A stretch of 64,000 nt of DNA from Streptomyces diacarni (GTDB lineage: Bacteria > Actinomycetota > Actinomycetes > Streptomycetales > Streptomycetaceae), in the NCBI RefSeq assembly GCF_003323715.1, contig NZ_QOIN01000040.1:62001-126000 (forward strand). The letters are read 5' to 3'. The notes beneath the pieces were generated by a model, which saw only the letters and a list, made by a program, of their open reading frames with translations, had not been told where the DNA came from and ran no database searches. Below, one piece after another: positions 61,732-64,000 of the stretch; positions within the stretch are counted from its first letter, which is position 1, and each line of letters starts with the position of its first letter. Both the position numbers and the translations under genes were made by a program.

Positions 61732-62747
61732 TGAACACCGGTCCTCGCCTCCCTCGCCTCATACGTACCAGCGCCGCTCTCACCGCCCTCGGCGCCGGCG
61801 CCCTCACCCTGGCCGCGTGCGGCAGCGGGGCCGGGGACGACGGCAAGGTGCACGTGGCGGCCTCCTTCTATCCGATGGCGTACCTCGCGCAGCAGATCGG
61901 CGGGGACCGCGTCGAGGTCGAGAACCTCACCCAGCCCGGCACCGAGCCGCACGACCTGGAGCTGAGCCCGAAGCAGACGGGGCAGCTCAGCGAAGCCGAC
62001 ATGATCGTCTACCTCAAGGGGCTCCAGCCCGCCGTGGACGAGGCCGTCGAGCAGTCGGGCGTCGAGAACATCGCCGAGGCCACCTCCTTCACCACCCTGG
62101 AGAAGCACGGCACCGACGTGCACGGGGAGGAGGACCACGAGCACGGCGGCGAGGAAGGACACGAGGGGCACGACGAGGGCCACGAGGGCCACGAGGGGCA
62201 CGAGGGGCACGACCACGGTGACGAGACCGGCGGCGACCCGCACGTGTGGCTCGACCCCGTCCGCTACGCGGAGGTCGCCGAGGGCGTCGGCAAGCAGCTC
62301 CAGAAGGCCGACCCCGACCACAAGGACGAGTACAAGAAGAACACCGAAGCGCTCGTTGAGAAGCTGGGCACGCTGGACGAGGAGTTCAAGGACGGCCTCA
62401 AGGGCAAGAAGACCGACACCTTCATCACCACCCACGCCGCCTTCGGCTACCTCGCCGAGCGCTACGGCCTGCACGAGGAGGCCGTGGCCGGCATCGACCC
62501 CGAGTCCGAGCCCAGCGCGGCCCGGATGAAGGAGCTGCACGACGTCGCGAAGAAGGACGAGGTGGACACCGTCTTCTTCGAGAACAACGCCAGCGACAAG
62601 ACCGCCAAGACCCTCGCGGGCGACCTCAACCTGAAGACGGCGGTGCTCAGCCCACTGGAGAGCGTCAAGAACCCCAAGACGCAGGACTACTTCTCCGTGA
62701 TGCACCAGAACCTGACCGCGCTCAAGACCGCGCTCGGCGCGCAGTGA
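61731..62747 (+). CDS. znuA: Zinc ABC transporter substrate-binding lipoprotein
   Basis: 338 residues from ATG 61731; GTG 61716 and ATG 61722 are in frame but overlap the promoter. Lipobox LTLAAC gives a lipid-anchored Cys near residue 30. VAASFYPMAYLAQQIGGDRV, GTEPHDLELSP (metal His) and DPHVWLDPVRYAEV (second His) are ZnuA family marks, with ITTHAAFGYLAERYGL later. A His/Asp/Glu-rich loop at about 130-165 is built of repeated EGH units. It captures zinc outside the membrane for the following ATPase and permease. Confidence 0.95.
   Translation: MNTGPRLPRLIRTSAALTALGAGALTLAACGSGAGDDGKVHVAASFYPMAYLAQQIGGDRVEVENLTQPGTEPHDLELSPKQTGQLSEADMIVYLKGLQPAVDEAVEQSGVENIAEATSFTTLEKHGTDVHGEEDHEHGGEEGHEGHDEGHEGHEGHEGHDHGDETGGDPHVWLDPVRYAEVAEGVGKQLQKADPDHKDEYKKNTEALVEKLGTLDEEFKDGLKGKKTDTFITTHAAFGYLAERYGLHEEAVAGIDPESEPSAARMKELHDVAKKDEVDTVFFENNASDKTAKTLAGDLNLKTAVLSPLESVKNPKTQDYFSVMHQNLTALKTALGAQ
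62121..62220 (+). repeat. EGH-coding repeat in the znuA metal loop
   Basis: Repeats of GAGGGCCAC or GAGGGGCAC (Glu-Gly-His) fill most of this block, with six or more near-consecutive His codons. Copy number could vary by slippage without breaking frame. Confidence 0.85.
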
Positions 62748-62759
62748 GGACATGAAGGC

Positions 62760-63560
62760 ATGACGACGAAGCCGACGGCGGACCGCGAGCGGCCCGCCAT
62801 AGCCGACGCCCCGCCCGCCGTCGCACTGCGCGGGGCGACCGCCTCGCTGGGCGGGCGGCCCGTGCTGCGCGGCGTGGACCTGACGGTGGCGCGCGGCGAG
62901 ACGGTCGCGCTGCTGGGGGCCAACGGCTCGGGCAAGTCCACCACCATCCGTGCCGTCCTCGGCCAGGTGCCGCTCACCGGCGGCACGCTGGAGCTGTTCG
63001 GCACCCCCTTCGCCCGCTTCCGCCGCTGGCAGCGGCTCGGCTACGTACCGCAGCGCTCCACCGCGGCGGCCGGGGTCCCGGCGACCGTGCGGGAAGTGGT
63101 GGCGGCCGGCCGGCTCGCCCGGCGCCGCTTCGGCCCGCTCGGCCGCGAGGACAAGGCCGCCGTGCGGCACGCCCTCGACCAGGTGGGCATGGCCGAGCGG
63201 ATCAAGGACCCGGTGGACGCGCTCTCCGGCGGCCAGCACCAGCGGGTGCTGATCGCCCGCGCGCTGGCCGCCGAGCCCGAACTGCTGATCATGGACGAGC
63301 CGTTGGCCGGCGTGGACGTCGGCAACCAGGAGGCGCTGGCCGACACCCTGCGCCGGCAGGTGGAGGCGGGCACCTCCGTGCTGCTGGTGCTGCACGAGCT
63401 GGGCCCGCTCGCGCCGCTCATCGACCGGGCCGTGGTGCTGCGCGACGGGCAGGTCGAACGGGTGGAGAACCCCGACCGGCTGCACGACCTGGCCTGCCAC
63501 CCGCACGGCGCCGAACCCGCCGAGGCCGCACCGAAGATCGAGACGGGGCTGCTCACATGA
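62760..63560 (+). CDS. znuC: Zinc ABC transporter ATP-binding protein
   Basis: 266 residues. Walker A LLGANGSGKSTTIRAVLGQV, Q-loop GYVPQRSTAAAGVPATVREV, signature DALSGGQHQRVLIARALAAE, Walker B LLIMDEPLAGVD and switch His in LLVLHELGPLA. It powers zinc uptake with ZnuA and the permease. It starts 12 bases after znuA, and its TGA overlaps the next ATG (ATGA). Confidence 0.95.
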   Translation: MTTKPTADRERPAIADAPPAVALRGATASLGGRPVLRGVDLTVARGETVALLGANGSGKSTTIRAVLGQVPLTGGTLELFGTPFARFRRWQRLGYVPQRSTAAAGVPATVREVVAAGRLARRRFGPLGREDKAAVRHALDQVGMAERIKDPVDALSGGQHQRVLIARALAAEPELLIMDEPLAGVDVGNQEALADTLRRQVEAGTSVLLVLHELGPLAPLIDRAVVLRDGQVERVENPDRLHDLACHPHGAEPAEAAPKIETGLLT

Positions 63561-64000
63561 TCGAGATGCTGAACTTCGCCTTCATGCAGCGCGCGCTGCT
63601 CGCCGCGCTGCTCGTGGGCATCGCCGCGCCCGCCGTGGGCATCTACCTGGTGCAGCGGCGTCAGGCCATCATGGGCGACGGCATCGGGCACGTCGCGCTG
63701 ACCGGCGTGGCGCTGGGCTTCCTGCTGAGCGCCAACCCGGTGTGGATGGCCGTGCTCGTCTCCTCGCTGGGCGCGATCGCGATGGAGCTGATCCGCTGGT
63801 ACGGCAAGGCGCGCGGGGACATCGCGCTGGCCATGCTGTTCTACGGCGGCATGGCGGGCGGCGTCATGATCATCAACCTGGCCCCGAACGGGTCCAACGC
63901 CAACCTGACCACGTACCTGTTCGGCTCCATCACCACCGTCTCCGCCGAGGACATCGTCGCCATCGTCGGCCTGTCGGTCTTCGTGCTGCTCGTCTCCCTC
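63557..64000 (+). CDS. znuB: Zinc ABC transporter permease, 3' end outside window
   Basis: 148 codons are visible and the frame is open at the window end. Membrane helices begin at MIEMLNFAFMQRALLAALLV. RRQAIMGDGIGHVALTGVAL is the ABC-3 permease signature loop. ATPase-coupling residues follow, and the reading continues into a further helix at the edge. It overlaps znuC. A zur regulator often follows in Streptomyces but is not in view. Confidence 0.94.
   Translation, partial: MIEMLNFAFMQRALLAALLVGIAAPAVGIYLVQRRQAIMGDGIGHVALTGVALGFLLSANPVWMAVLVSSLGAIAMELIRWYGKARGDIALAMLFYGGMAGGVMIINLAPNGSNANLTTYLFGSITTVSAEDIVAIVGLSVFVLLVSL

Overview
This window reads as core chromosome of a Streptomyces or a very close relative. 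G+C is very high, genes are tightly packed with many GTG starts and ATGA/GTGA/TGATG overlaps, and the gene set is typical: hrdA-dnaG-dgt, ppdK, dusB, glyS, znuABC, Ku with a lysine-rich tail, a Streptomyces-type trypsin, and PucR, ArsR, TetR, MerR and MmyB-like regulators. No phage, plasmid, insertion sequence or CRISPR array is visible.

Layout. 1-3.2 kb: an NADP-dependent oxidoreductase cut by the window edge, divergent from a MarR regulator across two operator-like palindromes, then a PucR regulator and a small membrane protein. 3.2-15.3 kb: a DUF3068 protein followed by an eight-gene, mostly start/stop-coupled operon. It encodes a GT4 glycosyltransferase, two class I methyltransferases, a giant AftD/DUF3367-like GT-C arabinofuranosyltransferase, a condensation-fold acyltransferase, a DMT/EamA-type transporter, a Trm112-like peptide and an FkbM methyltransferase. 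This looks like a pathway for an acylated, O-methylated surface glycan or glycolipid and is the most interesting part of the window. 15.3-17.4 kb: divergent Ku and LigD-polymerase genes of non-homologous end joining.

17.4-28.9 kb: two tRNA genes (Asn, and one with anticodon CAT), a leaderless HTH gene coupled to a Clp-N-domain gene, two tandem paralogous secreted cysteine proteins, a PatB-type lyase, an FGGY kinase, a heterodimeric ABC exporter and a trypsin. 29-41.7 kb: hrdA, dnaG, poxB, an FAD reductase, dgt, cutA, two AraC regulators, a broken NmrA gene, a cupin and aroQ. 41.8-49.1 kb: an SDR coupled to an orphan CitB-type response regulator, a GH20 hexosaminidase, a MerR-thioredoxin pair and ppdK.

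49.1-58 kb is a mixed stretch in which intact regulator/enzyme pairs (TetR-NmrA, MmyB-like-MFS) and dusB alternate with gene remnants: a gamma-glutamylcyclotransferase-like fragment, an apparent arginase/GNAT fusion fragment and a FolD C-terminus. 57.7-64 kb holds an old yellow enzyme divergent from an ArsR regulator, a methyltransferase, glyS, and the start of a Zur-type zinc ABC operon that runs off the window.

A recurring oddity is short GC-rich tandem repeats at gene 3' ends. Several span the stop codon, and in two cases (Ku and an AraC gene) they repeat the stop codon in frame.
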